Assembly (NCBI GenBank): GCA_003167495.1
Contig: PMSX01000185.1
Coordinates: forward strand, 1-39,498
Direction of reading: 5' to 3'
DNA length: 39,498 nt
Origin: Bryobacterales bacterium
GTDB lineage: Bacteria > Acidobacteriota > Terriglobia > Bryobacterales > Bryobacteraceae
Below are positions 1-8,224 of this stretch, piece after piece. Position 1 is the stretch's first letter. Every line of letters begins with the position of its first letter. Below the pieces are notes generated by a model. It did not search any database. It saw only the letters and a program-made list of their open reading frames with translations, and had not been told where the DNA came from. A program made the translations under genes and the position numbers.

Positions 1-452
1 TCATCTATCAGCCCGTGAAAGTCGAGGGCACCAGCATGATGCCGGCCCTTCTTGATCAGGAGCGCATATTCATTAACAAATTCACTTACCGCTTCGGCAT
101 CGGCAACATACAACGCGGCGACACGGTGGTCTTCTGGTATCCGGACGACCAGACCAACACCGTCTCCTACATAAAACGCGTCATCGGGCTACCTGGCGAT
201 ACCGTGGAAGTGAAAGACGGTTACGTCATCGTCAACGGCAAGCGGCTCGAAGAAAACTACGTCCCGCTCGAATATCGTGACGACCGCCCTTATCCCCACA
301 CTGTCGTACCGCCCAACAAGTATTTTGTCCTCGGCGATCATCGCGTCTCCTCCAACGATAGCCGCGCCTGGGGCTTCGTACCTCGCGAATACATCTATGG
401 CAAAGCGGTCTTTGTGTTCTGGCCGCTCGAACACCTCGGCTCCGTGCGTTAG
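1..452 (+). CDS. lepB: Signal peptidase I, 5' end cut by window edge
   Basis: Type I leader peptidase, the membrane serine/lysine protease that removes signal peptides from exported preproteins on the outer face of the inner membrane. The reading frame is open from base 3, so the N-terminal membrane anchor lies outside the window. The catalytic serine box is seen at the start of the visible part (VEGTSMMPAL). The lysine box follows (SYIKRVIGLPGD). The C-terminal conserved blocks GDHRVSSNDSR and WGFVP are both present. About 149 residues are visible and the C-terminus is complete. A GTG at base 15 could be read as a start, but the serine box would then sit at the extreme N-terminus with no anchor, so it is not the true start. 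The stop overlaps the convergent DUF2905 gene by 4 bases. Confidence 0.93.
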   Translation, partial: IYQPVKVEGTSMMPALLDQERIFINKFTYRFGIGNIQRGDTVVFWYPDDQTNTVSYIKRVIGLPGDTVEVKDGYVIVNGKRLEENYVPLEYRDDRPYPHTVVPPNKYFVLGDHRVSSNDSRAWGFVPREYIYGKAVFVFWPLEHLGSVR

Positions 453-664
453 CGCCGGCGCAACAGCCACATCAGCAACGTGCCCAACGCACTCAGCACC
501 AAACACGTCACCCAAGGGAAATAGAAGATACTATTCTTACCCCGCCAAGTAATATCTCCCGGTAACCGGCCGAGCGGCAAATTGAGTTTCGCGAGACCCA
601 CTACTGCCAAACCCAAAACGATCAGAACCAATCCCGCGACGACCAGAAGACGCCCAAGCTGCAT
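449..664 (-). CDS. DUF2905 family small membrane protein
   Basis: A 71-residue protein of the DUF2905 family, which has no known function. Two hydrophobic membrane segments are visible, at about residues 6-27 and 47-67. They are separated by the hallmark loop LPLGRLPGDITWRGKN, followed by an FYFP motif. A short basic tail (LLRRR) ends the protein. Length and layout match the family. It converges on the signal peptidase gene, with a 4-base overlap of stop codons. Nothing nearby suggests a role. Confidence 0.85.
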   Translation of the reverse strand: MQLGRLLVVAGLVLIVLGLAVVGLAKLNLPLGRLPGDITWRGKNSIFYFPWVTCLVLSALGTLLMWLLRRR

Positions 665-717
665 ACCTTATTCTATTTTTCTGAAAGGCATCCAGATAAA
701 CCGCCGGTCGAACAGAT

Positions 718-996
718 TTACGAACAGGTCTTGGCGTTGGTATCAAGCTCGGCGCGCGAAACCATGAAGCTTTGAAAATCGTTGTATTCTTTGTGGATGC
801 GATACACACGCACATCGCCGGAACCATCGCTCGTCCCTGGCTCCGCGCGTTCTTCAATAATGTCATCAATGGCAGCCATTTCGAAGGTCTTTGTGCCTGG
901 GTATCTGAGCTTTAGCGGCATGTGGACTTTCCAGAGCTTTTTTGGCATTGCGGGAGGTTTCAGATCTTCAGCGGTATTCAGCGTTGACAACTCCAT
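718..996 (-). CDS. Hypothetical 92-aa protein
   Basis: I do not recognise this protein. It starts at an ATG 46 bases downstream of the HEAT-repeat gene on the same strand, so the two may be co-transcribed. It is soluble, with no signal peptide or membrane segment, and has a mixed charged composition with an acidic patch (AAIDDIIEERAEPG). The frame looks more protein-like than the overlapping alternatives. No clear Shine-Dalgarno precedes the ATG. It may be a small conserved protein of the host lineage. Confidence is moderate because of its size. Confidence 0.5.
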   Translation of the reverse strand: MELSTLNTAEDLKPPAMPKKLWKVHMPLKLRYPGTKTFEMAAIDDIIEERAEPGTSDGSGDVRVYRIHKEYNDFQSFMVSRAELDTNAKTCS

Positions 997-1042
997 TCTA
1001 GCGGTTTGCCAAGCTGGTTTGTCTAGCGCCTGTTGATTAAGA

Positions 1043-2056
1043 TTAGGATAGTGATGCGAACCTGGGCACCGTCAATCTCTCCGGTGCCTTCTCGATTACG
1101 GGGGCCGTTTCAGGCTTAACAGCGGGAGCTTCTTCCTGCTTCGGCTGAATCGGTTCTTGTTCCGCTACCGGCGCGGCTATGACCGTCTCCGGCGCAATCG
1201 GTTCTTCGCTACCTTGCAGCGCTAACAGGGTTAGCAAAGCGCGCTTCCGAACCATCGGGGACGTATCTTTCGCCAACTCGTGCAGCGTCGGAATCGCTAG
1301 CTTCTCGCCAACGAATCCAAAGCACCAAGCCATGGCCGCGCGAAAGAACGGGTCAGGACTTTTGCACAGCTCAATCATTCTAGGCACTAGAGAACGGTCG
1401 CCCAAGAGATATAGACCAGCCAAGGCGTTCCCAACCACACGGTGATGCGGGTCCTTCGCCGCCGCTTTGAAAAGTTCGGTCGCTTCCGGCGTGCGCGAAT
1501 ACCATAACGCTTCGATCGCGCTGGCTCGAATTCGCGCATCGTCAGACAGCATCTGACGCTCGATTTGCCCCTTGTTCGGCCGCAGTTCGCACAGCAGTTT
1601 CACCGCGCGAGACTTGACCCGTTGATCGCTATGGCGCGACAGAGTTCTGAGCCACGACAGAAGGACGCTATAGTCGCCGAGCGCCGGAACCAGTCCCAGC
1701 GCGCGCAGGAGTATGGGTGGGGCCGAGATGTCCTCTACCGCGTTCAAAAACTTGAGCGGAAAGTGAGCATCGGCTTTCTTCAATGCGCCCGCCGCCTTCG
1801 CCGCAACTTCCATTGGCAGAGCGTCCGGATCGAACAAAACCTTGATGGTTTCCCCTTTAAGGGTTATCCAGAAAGCCATTGTCAGCCCTGCCGAATCCAG
1901 CCCCCGTTGCGCAATGTGCCCAAGACAGGCTGCCGCAACCTCCTCCGGGAACATCTTGCGCATCCGCCGGAAGCATACCCGGAAATTCTCGAGGTCGGAA
2001 CTCGCTATGCTTCCAAGAGCCTCCTGAATCGATACTTTTTGCTGAGCGGTTTCCAT
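1043..2056 (-). CDS. HEAT-repeat protein
   Basis: A 337-residue protein whose middle (about residues 105-285) is a run of degenerate helical HEAT/PBS-lyase-like repeats, recognisable from recurring segments such as RVKSRAVKLL, RIRASAIEALW, RVVGNALAGLYLLGD, FFRAAMAWCFGFVGE and MVRKRALLTLLAL. Such repeats form a curved scaffold for protein-protein contacts. The last 50 residues are a Pro/Glu/Ala-rich, probably disordered tail. There is no signal peptide, so it is likely cytosolic. A scaffold or regulatory adaptor role is inference; no catalytic motif is seen. It is upstream of and co-directional with the 92-residue unknown. Confidence 0.8.
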   Translation of the reverse strand: METAQQKVSIQEALGSIASSDLENFRVCFRRMRKMFPEEVAAACLGHIAQRGLDSAGLTMAFWITLKGETIKVLFDPDALPMEVAAKAAGALKKADAHFPLKFLNAVEDISAPPILLRALGLVPALGDYSVLLSWLRTLSRHSDQRVKSRAVKLLCELRPNKGQIERQMLSDDARIRASAIEALWYSRTPEATELFKAAAKDPHHRVVGNALAGLYLLGDRSLVPRMIELCKSPDPFFRAAMAWCFGFVGEKLAIPTLHELAKDTSPMVRKRALLTLLALQGSEEPIAPETVIAAPVAEQEPIQPKQEEAPAVKPETAPVIEKAPERLTVPRFASLS

Positions 2057-2421
2057 AGTACGTAGTGGGCAGCGCGGGGCTAATGTTGTTATCGGCAGAA
2101 ATCGCCCGGCCTTGAATAGCTATGCACGTATCTTCGCGAGTCTCCCGAAATCTTTCTGAATCAACCCCGCCTTAGCCGCACTTGTTGCGGGGCTAATCCG
2201 GCTAAATCGTCACAACTCTTCTTAATCTTTGCCACCACGCCGGGATCGGATGCCCCCCAGTTTCCTGGTTGCGGTATCTTCCTCGTCCATATCTTCGAGA
2301 TCGAAAGAGGTATGCAAAATAGAAAATTGCGGCCATGCTTCGTTTCATCCGTTATATTGAGAGCTCTGTCGACCTTTCACGAATAGTCTCATGCCAACAA
2401 CATCAACGAGAACGCGGCTCC
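2057..2421. other. Intergenic region between divergent genes, with an 11-bp direct repeat
   Basis: This 365-base gap separates the leftward HEAT gene from the rightward carboxynorspermidine dehydrogenase gene. It must hold promoters for both. GCGGGGCTAAT occurs at 2074-2084 and again at 2187-2197. The second copy forms the right arm of a small inverted repeat (CCCCGC at 2165-2170, GCGGGG at 2187-2192). I cannot point to convincing -35/-10 elements. An in-frame ATG at 2335 would extend the downstream protein by 29 residues that do not look conserved. Confidence 0.4.
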
Positions 2422-3591
2422 ATGGCTAAGGCTCTAGTTGTCGGTGCCGGTGCAGTAGGTAATGTAGTCGTTCACAAGCTCATACAGCGGTCCAACATAT
2501 TCGATGGCGTGCTATTGGCCAGCCGAACCATCGAGAAATGCGAACGAATTGCAGCGCGAGTTTCTGAATCCATTGAAATTGCCCAAGTTGATGCGGATGA
2601 CGCACCCAAGCTCGCCCGCTTGATCCGAGAGTCCCATTCGCAACTGGTTATTAATGCCGCGCTTCCTTATCAGGATCTTTCCATTATGGAGGCATGTCTC
2701 GACGCGGGCGTGCACTACATCGACACTGCCAACTACGAAACGCCAGAAGTGGCACGTTTTGAATATCGATTGCAGTGGGGTTACCATGACGCATTCCATG
2801 TGCGCGGCATAACAGCTGTTCTCGGGTGCGGTTTCGATCCCGGCATGACCAACGCTTACTGTGCCTACGCCCAAAAGCACTTGTTCGACCGGATTGACAC
2901 AGTCGATATTATCGATTGCAACGATGGCAGCCATGGTAGGCCTTTCGCCACGAACTTCAACCCCGAAGTGAACATCCGCGAAGTGACTGCTCCGGGGCGT
3001 TATTACGAAGATGGCGAATGGCACGTCACGAAGCCGCTTTCGCAGAGTGCCCTATTTGATTTTCCGGGCGTCGGCGTACGACGCGCATACCTGATGTATC
3101 ACGAGGAGCTGGAATCACTTGCCCGTTTTCTTCCGGGCGTCAGGCGGTTGCGATTTTGGATGACTTTCAGCGATCGCTATCTCACATACCTGAATGTGTT
3201 GCAGGATTTGGGTCTGACCCGGATAGACCCGGTGGATTACGACGGCCATCCAGTCGTGCCACTGAAACTATTGAAACAGCTGCTTCCGGATCCGGCCTCG
3301 CTCGCCGAAGCCTATACTGGGAGGACTTCCATCGCATGCCTGATTCGCGGGGTTCGCGGCGGCGTTGAGCGAGAACACATCCTCTATAACAATTGTGACC
3401 ACGCTGCCTGCTACAAAGAGGTCGGCTCTCAGGCGATATCCTACACCACCGGCGTACCGGCGGTTGCCGGCGCTGTAATGCTTATGACAGGAAAGTGGGC
3501 CCAGCCCGGCGTTTTCAACGTAGAACAATTAGATCCAGATCCGTTCCTGCTTGAAGCCTCAAACTTGGGTCTGCCCTGGTATTTGGCTTGA
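2422..3591 (+). CDS. Carboxynorspermidine dehydrogenase (saccharopine dehydrogenase family)
   Basis: A 389-residue NAD(P)H-dependent reductive-condensation enzyme. In this family it joins aspartate semialdehyde to a diamine (1,3-diaminopropane or putrescine) to give carboxynorspermidine or carboxyspermidine. An N-terminal Rossmann motif GAGAVG lies at residues 8-13. The family blocks DTANYE and GCGFDPGMTNAY follow, and the C-terminal block FNVEQLDPDPF...GLPW is typical of this subgroup rather than of lysine-forming saccharopine dehydrogenases. The start is placed at ATG 2422 because the Rossmann strand begins there. The partner decarboxylase lies 3.3 kb downstream at 6893, which supports this assignment over a lysine-pathway role. 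It is convergent with the ABC exporter, 13 bases apart. Confidence 0.85.
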   Translation: MAKALVVGAGAVGNVVVHKLIQRSNIFDGVLLASRTIEKCERIAARVSESIEIAQVDADDAPKLARLIRESHSQLVINAALPYQDLSIMEACLDAGVHYIDTANYETPEVARFEYRLQWGYHDAFHVRGITAVLGCGFDPGMTNAYCAYAQKHLFDRIDTVDIIDCNDGSHGRPFATNFNPEVNIREVTAPGRYYEDGEWHVTKPLSQSALFDFPGVGVRRAYLMYHEELESLARFLPGVRRLRFWMTFSDRYLTYLNVLQDLGLTRIDPVDYDGHPVVPLKLLKQLLPDPASLAEAYTGRTSIACLIRGVRGGVEREHILYNNCDHAACYKEVGSQAISYTTGVPAVAGAVMLMTGKWAQPGVFNVEQLDPDPFLLEASNLGLPWYLA

Positions 3592-3604
3592 CCTGAAGCC
3601 ATCG

Positions 3605-5740
3605 TTAACTCTGCTCGGCAATGTCCGCTAGCCGGCGCCGCACCAATTCATTGATCCGCTCCTGTGTCGTCGGCGAGTTCGCCAGCAATTCCTGAAAATG
3701 CGCGCGGTCCAGCGTGAGACAAGTGGATGGAATGACTGCTCGGATCGTTGCATTTCGCGGAAAAGGAGTCACCAGTGCTATCTCACCAAAGCAGTCTCCG
3801 TCCTCGACCATGGCAACAACCTGGCCATTTTGAACAACCTGAAATCTTCCCCTGACGACAAGATAAAACGTGTCGCCGGGATCGCCTTGGCGAAAGACCT
3901 CATCGTTCGCTCGGAAAGAATGTGTCACGCAAAGGCGAGCGACATCGCTCAGTAGTTCGGGCGCAAGATCCGCCAGCAGTGGAATCGCGCGGAGACGATG
4001 GGAAGAAACAGATACATGAGATCCGTCCGCTCCAAATGAGAAACCGGCCTGCTTCTCCCATAATTTCGCGTAAGCGCCGCCCTGATTGACCAGCTCATGA
4101 TGCCGGCCGCATTCAATCATCTGCCCCGAAGAGAAAACAAAAATGCCATCAGCGTCTGTGATCGAAGCCAGCCGGTGAGTGACCGAGATAACGGTTCTGC
4201 CTCGGCCGAGCCTCCTTAATGTGTCGTTGATCTGTGCTTCGGTGGCCGGGTCGAGCGCCGACGTTGCTTCATCCAGCAGGAGGATTTGGGGATTCTTCAC
4301 CATGGCTCGCGCGATCGCAATCCGTTGCCTCTGTCCGCCGGAGAGCCGATGGCCCATTTCGCCTACCACCGTTTCGTACTTCTCGGGCATCGCCATGATG
4401 GCGTCGTGTATCTCGGCGGCCTTTGCGGCTTCCTCGATCTCGGCGTCGGACGCGCCGCGTTTGCCGGCGCGAATGTTCTCGCGGATTGAGGTATTGAACA
4501 GGAAGCTTTCCTGGAACACGACGCCCATTTGCGAACGCAGGGATTCCTGCGTCACCTGGTTGATAGGCATGCCATCCACGCGAACCGTTCCGCCAACGGG
4601 ATCGTAGAATCGCATCAGCATCGATAGAGCGGTGCTTTTCCCCGATCCGCTGCCCCCGACAAACGCAGCCTTCCACCCGCTTGGAATTCGTATAGCTACT
4701 CTTGAGAGGTTCGGTTGGCTGCCATCATAACTGAATTCGACGTTGTCGAATTCAATTGCCTGCCGGAAGACTGGCAGGCGGATTGCTTTCGGCGGATCCT
4801 CAACACCTGGCGCTTCATTCAGCAATTGCTGGATGCGAGTCCAACTTGCGTTCGCCAAAACTAGACTCGGCGCGTACTGCATGACGTACAACAAGGAATT
4901 GCTCAGCATGAGAAGCAAGCCCTGGAATGAAACCAGGGTACCTATGCTGATCGCGCCGTGAAACGCCAGGTATCCACTTACCCCGAGCACAGCTACTTGG
5001 ATGATCAAAATTCCGGATGTGGTGGAGCGCTCCATCAGGGAGCTATAGAAGCCGGCCCGGGTGCTGCTTCGTGTCACCGTGCTATTCAATTCGCGAAATC
5101 TCAGAATCGCGATGGGCTGGAGATTGAACGCCTTGACAACGGGCTGTGCACTCAGATTCTCCGCTACCCGGCTGAGCAAGCGCGTTTCATCCTCTTTCCG
5201 GACGTGTGAGGCATCGCTGGCTTTTCGCGAGACAGAACGAGGAACAAGCGCCGTCCAGGGCCAAAGTAGCATCGCGATGAATCCAAGCCGCCAATCGAGG
5301 ACCATCAGCAGGATAGAGCTGAGTATCGCTTCCATACCTGGCAGGACTCCCCACGGTACTGCCATGCTCATCGCATTCTCTACCGCAGTGAGGTCGTTTG
5401 AGAATCGCGATAGGACATCACCGACCTCCAGTCTCGAGTGCGTTGCGATGGACAGCCGCTGCAGGTGATGGAACATCAATTCGCGGATGTCCGCCAGAAT
5501 GGACGACTGCGATCGCGAATTGAGATAATCCCGTCCCAGCCCGGTGGCTGAAACGACGATGGCGCCGCCGCCCAACGCAGCGACAATCAACAGAACGGCC
5601 CGGTAATTGTGAGGCGAAAGACCGTCATCGATTATGTACCGCAAACTGAGCGGCACCATGGCATTGAAAGTCATCTCGAGCAGCAGCGCAAGAAAGACCA
5701 GAACCAGCCGCGCCCTGTGTTTGTTTAGAATTTCATTCAC
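3605..5740 (-). CDS. ABC exporter with fused C-terminal cyclic-nucleotide-binding domain
   Basis: A 711-residue half-transporter, expected to work as a homodimer in the inner membrane. Residues from about 10 to 300 are the exporter-type transmembrane domain. The ATPase domain follows, with Walker A GGSGSGKST (about 361-369), signature LSGGQRQR (about 463) and Walker B ILLLDEATSALD. Residues from about 583 to the end form a cyclic-nucleotide-binding fold (FRQGDPGDTFYLVVRG, then GDCFGEIALV and RNATIRA). Cargo is unknown. I chose GTG 5740, which overlaps the stop of the upstream SET gene by 8 bases. A longer frame to 5911 would read through that gene and adds 57 residues unlike an ABC N-terminus. 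The tail may gate transport in response to a nucleotide; the key phosphate-binding Arg is plausible (RNA motif), but binding is not proven. Confidence 0.88.
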   Translation of the reverse strand: MNEILNKHRARLVLVFLALLLEMTFNAMVPLSLRYIIDDGLSPHNYRAVLLIVAALGGGAIVVSATGLGRDYLNSRSQSSILADIRELMFHHLQRLSIATHSRLEVGDVLSRFSNDLTAVENAMSMAVPWGVLPGMEAILSSILLMVLDWRLGFIAMLLWPWTALVPRSVSRKASDASHVRKEDETRLLSRVAENLSAQPVVKAFNLQPIAILRFRELNSTVTRSSTRAGFYSSLMERSTTSGILIIQVAVLGVSGYLAFHGAISIGTLVSFQGLLLMLSNSLLYVMQYAPSLVLANASWTRIQQLLNEAPGVEDPPKAIRLPVFRQAIEFDNVEFSYDGSQPNLSRVAIRIPSGWKAAFVGGSGSGKSTALSMLMRFYDPVGGTVRVDGMPINQVTQESLRSQMGVVFQESFLFNTSIRENIRAGKRGASDAEIEEAAKAAEIHDAIMAMPEKYETVVGEMGHRLSGGQRQRIAIARAMVKNPQILLLDEATSALDPATEAQINDTLRRLGRGRTVISVTHRLASITDADGIFVFSSGQMIECGRHHELVNQGGAYAKLWEKQAGFSFGADGSHVSVSSHRLRAIPLLADLAPELLSDVARLCVTHSFRANDEVFRQGDPGDTFYLVVRGRFQVVQNGQVVAMVEDGDCFGEIALVTPFPRNATIRAVIPSTCLTLDRAHFQELLANSPTTQERINELVRRRLADIAEQS

Positions 5741-6317
5741 TTTGAAATCGATGAAAAGCGCAGGAAGGTATATCGCGATCGCCCCGCAAGACGGCCTCCA
5801 CTTCACCCCTATCTTGAAGGACAGTCCACAAGGGTTGGTCGACCTTGCCGATGAACTCGAACGAAGTCCGGACCATGGCGTCCCACCCCGGCGCGCGATG
5901 CTCGATATCATCGGGGCCTATTACAATCCGGCAGTTCTCCGATCCGCAACGGCACTGCAATGGGGCTTGCAGATTCATTAAACCGTAGTCGTCTGTAAGT
6001 TGCTCACCTGCCAGAATGTTGCGAATTGCAAACTCGAATTGGAATCCGGCACTGAAGCAATTCGGATCACAACTATGATTCACGTACCGCCCGTGATCCC
6101 AGCAGAGCACAAACACACCGGCGGGGTCAATGTATGAGAATCGCTCCACAGCTTGGCGGCACATAGGATGAAGCCGTGCCACTTCATCGCGAGTGAAACG
6201 CTGGTCAAGTTCATCGCCAGTCCAGGTGATTGTTCCGCAAGGGATTGCCTGCCGCGCGAAAACACCAAAACCAACTTCCTCCGAGATAAAACGCAGTTCT
6301 GTAGCCGGATGCATCAT
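5733..6317 (-). CDS. SET-domain methyltransferase (SET-1)
   Basis: A 194-residue protein with a compact SET fold, an S-adenosylmethionine-dependent N-methyltransferase family best known for protein lysines. Visible motifs are the N-terminal GFGVFA (about residues 16-21), NHSC followed by DPNC (80-87), the pseudoknot partner GEQLTDDYG (104-112) and a cysteine cluster CRCGSENC (122-129) matching the zinc-binding post-SET. Its substrate is unknown. It overlaps the ABC exporter by 8 bases, so the two are translationally coupled. It is divergent from a second SET gene only 25 bases away. The neighbouring polyamine enzymes raise the possibility of an amine rather than a protein substrate, which is inference only. 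Confidence 0.88.
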   Translation of the reverse strand: MMHPATELRFISEEVGFGVFARQAIPCGTITWTGDELDQRFTRDEVARLHPMCRQAVERFSYIDPAGVFVLCWDHGRYVNHSCDPNCFSAGFQFEFAIRNILAGEQLTDDYGLMNLQAPLQCRCGSENCRIVIGPDDIEHRAPGWDAMVRTSFEFIGKVDQPLWTVLQDRGEVEAVLRGDRDIPSCAFHRFQSE

Positions 6318-6342
6318 AGTTCGATTTATACTAATTTACTGA
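6318..6342. promoter_or_regulatory. Back-to-back promoter region between two SET genes
   Basis: Only 25 AT-rich bases separate two divergent start codons. On the plus strand TATACT (6327-6332) is a good -10 hexamer placed about 10 bases before ATG 6343. On the minus strand TATAAA overlaps it and stands close to ATG 6317. Neither start has a Shine-Dalgarno. If these elements work, both transcripts would be leaderless or nearly so, and the two promoters would share the same bases. No convincing -35 was found for either direction. Confidence 0.35.
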
Positions 6343-6903
6343 ATGTTTGCTGGAGTTGTGAAGCGGATAAAAGCGGAGGGAGGCTTCGGCCTGTTTGCGT
6401 CCGGGAATATTCAACCAGCCACTGTGATTGTTCCCCAGTGGCATGAAGACTTCTATGTCGGAATGGAAGGATGGCACTCCCTCGGCCTGCAGGAGATTTT
6501 GCGGCTCCCGGCTGAAAAGAGGGATCTTTTCTTTCGTTACGGCCTGGATGTCGACATTGGCAGGATTGTGGGACCGTGGGATGAACGCTTCGTAACCACC
6601 CTCGACAATTTCATAAACCATTCCTGTGCGCCGAACCTGACTTACGACCTTTTAGGCAACGTAATCGCCAGGGAGTTCATTTGTGGCGGGCAGGAATTGA
6701 CGATAGATTATGGCTGTTTCACGGTCAATCTGGACGAAGACTTCGACTGTGCCTGCGGATCTTCAGCCTGCCGACGCCGCGTGCGTAAGGACGACTGGCG
6801 CACATTAGCGCTGCAATATGGTTATGCCATGCCTCGGTTTTTGCACGAACACATTCGGCCTTTGCTCGCTCCGGCTGCTAACGCCATAAGAAATGCGCTT
6901 TGA
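6343..6903 (+). CDS. SET-domain methyltransferase (SET-2)
   Basis: A 186-residue SET-fold protein, distinct from SET-1 but of the same plan. It has GGFGLFA near the N-terminus (residues 13-19), FINHSCAPN (90-98), the catalytic block GQELTIDYG (116-124) with the expected tyrosine, and a post-SET cysteine cluster CACGSSACR (136-144). The C-terminal 40 residues are helical. Its stop lies 11 bases inside the carboxynorspermidine decarboxylase gene, so translation of the two is probably coupled. That ties a SET enzyme directly to polyamine synthesis. Substrate unknown. Confidence 0.88.
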   Translation: MFAGVVKRIKAEGGFGLFASGNIQPATVIVPQWHEDFYVGMEGWHSLGLQEILRLPAEKRDLFFRYGLDVDIGRIVGPWDERFVTTLDNFINHSCAPNLTYDLLGNVIAREFICGGQELTIDYGCFTVNLDEDFDCACGSSACRRRVRKDDWRTLALQYGYAMPRFLHEHIRPLLAPAANAIRNAL

Positions 6904-8026
6904 TCCCGACCGTATCCAAACTCCCGCCTACGTCATTGATTTGCAGTTGCTCGAAGCCAATCTGCGTATTATGGCGCGTGTCCAGGATGAGGCGCGCTGC
7001 AAGATTCTCCTGGCGTTGAAGGCGTTCGCCATCTGGAGTACCTTCCCCTTGGTGAGAAAGTATTTGGCGGGCGCAGCCGCCAGCAGTTTGTTTGAGGCTC
7101 AACTGGCACGAGAACATCTTGGTGGTGAACTGCACCTGTGTGCACCCGCTTATCGTGAAGTGGATTCTGCTCAACTGGCCGAGATTGCGGACCACGTCGT
7201 CTTCAACAGTTTCAACCAGTTCGCTCAGTTCCGAGACAAGTTTTGTTCCGCGAAGCAAAATATCCATTACGGAATCCGCCTCAATCCGGAGCACTCCGAA
7301 TCAGCCGTCGATTTGTACGATCCTTGTTCGCCCAACTCTCACCTGGGTGTGCGTGCTTCTGAATGTCCAACCGGCCTGCCGTCTGAAATTGACGGGCTAC
7401 ACTTCCATACTTTGTGTGAAAGCGGTGCGGACGCACTGGAACGAACACTTGCCGTGGTCGAATCCTCTTTCTCTTCGCAACTGAAGCAGGTTAGCTGGGT
7501 CAATTTCGGCGGCGGACACCACATCACCAGACCTGGATACGAGATTGAGCGGCTGGTCGATTTGATTGGCGCTTTTCGACAGCGCTGGAACGTCGAAGTT
7601 TATTTAGAACCTGGTGAGGCCGTGGCTCTCAATGCTGGGTATCTGGTTGCGAGCGTCCTGGACATTGTGGCGGGTGATCCGCCCACTGCGATACTCGATA
7701 CCTCTGCGACTGCTCACATGCCGGACGTTCTGGAGATGCCGTACAGGCCGATGGTCGAGGGATCCGGGCAAAGCGGCGAGCATTCCCACACTTACCGCCT
7801 GGCTGGAATTACCTGTCTGGCTGGTGATGTCATAGGTAATTACTCCTTTCCGGCGCCGCTTAGACTTTCCCAAAGGCTTGTCTTTCTCGATATGGCGCAT
7901 TACACCGTTGTAAAGAATACGATGTTCAACGGTGTAAACCTGCCGTCCCTTGTGCTTCTCGACAATGGCGAATACCATCAACAACGGGTATTTCAATACG
8001 CCGACTATCGGAACCGTCTTAGCTAA
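6893..8026 (+). CDS. nspC: Carboxynorspermidine decarboxylase
   Basis: A 377-residue PLP-dependent fold-III (alanine-racemase-like) decarboxylase that converts carboxynorspermidine or carboxyspermidine to norspermidine or spermidine. The PLP lysine is Lys43 in LALKAF. HTLCE (172-176) carries the conserved His and Cys, FGGGHH (205-210) and EPGEAV (239-244) bind the cofactor phosphate, and the late block DMAHYTVVKNTMFNG is diagnostic of this subgroup. Length is normal. The start overlaps the end of the SET-2 gene by 11 bases. With the dehydrogenase at 2422 it completes the two-step branch; aspartate semialdehyde and diamine must come from elsewhere. The enzyme alone does not tell which triamine is made. 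Confidence 0.92.
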   Translation: MRFDPDRIQTPAYVIDLQLLEANLRIMARVQDEARCKILLALKAFAIWSTFPLVRKYLAGAAASSLFEAQLAREHLGGELHLCAPAYREVDSAQLAEIADHVVFNSFNQFAQFRDKFCSAKQNIHYGIRLNPEHSESAVDLYDPCSPNSHLGVRASECPTGLPSEIDGLHFHTLCESGADALERTLAVVESSFSSQLKQVSWVNFGGGHHITRPGYEIERLVDLIGAFRQRWNVEVYLEPGEAVALNAGYLVASVLDIVAGDPPTAILDTSATAHMPDVLEMPYRPMVEGSGQSGEHSHTYRLAGITCLAGDVIGNYSFPAPLRLSQRLVFLDMAHYTVVKNTMFNGVNLPSLVLLDNGEYHQQRVFQYADYRNRLS

Positions 8027-8224
8027 ATGTTTCTGGCCTTGAGAAGGCAAGCGTCGCGCGTGCGACACAGAAGTGTAGATTCAGTGGAGCATTGGCCAAA
8101 CGATCAAATCCTTGCGTAGCGAATCCGGAACTGAGCCGCGACTGCAAAGAAGCGGTAACGCAGGCTCGCTTTAAGGTACTTCATCACGTCCGCTTGCTAA
8201 GGGGGCGTACCTGCACGGTGATGA

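Noticed and set aside
189..515. 108-codon minus-strand frame over the signal peptidase gene
   Set aside because: It is fully antisense to a clear signal peptidase and shows no family resemblance.
5741..5911. Upstream extension of the ABC exporter to an ATG at 5911
   Set aside because: It would overlap the SET-1 coding region in another frame, and the 57 extra residues do not resemble an exporter N-terminus.
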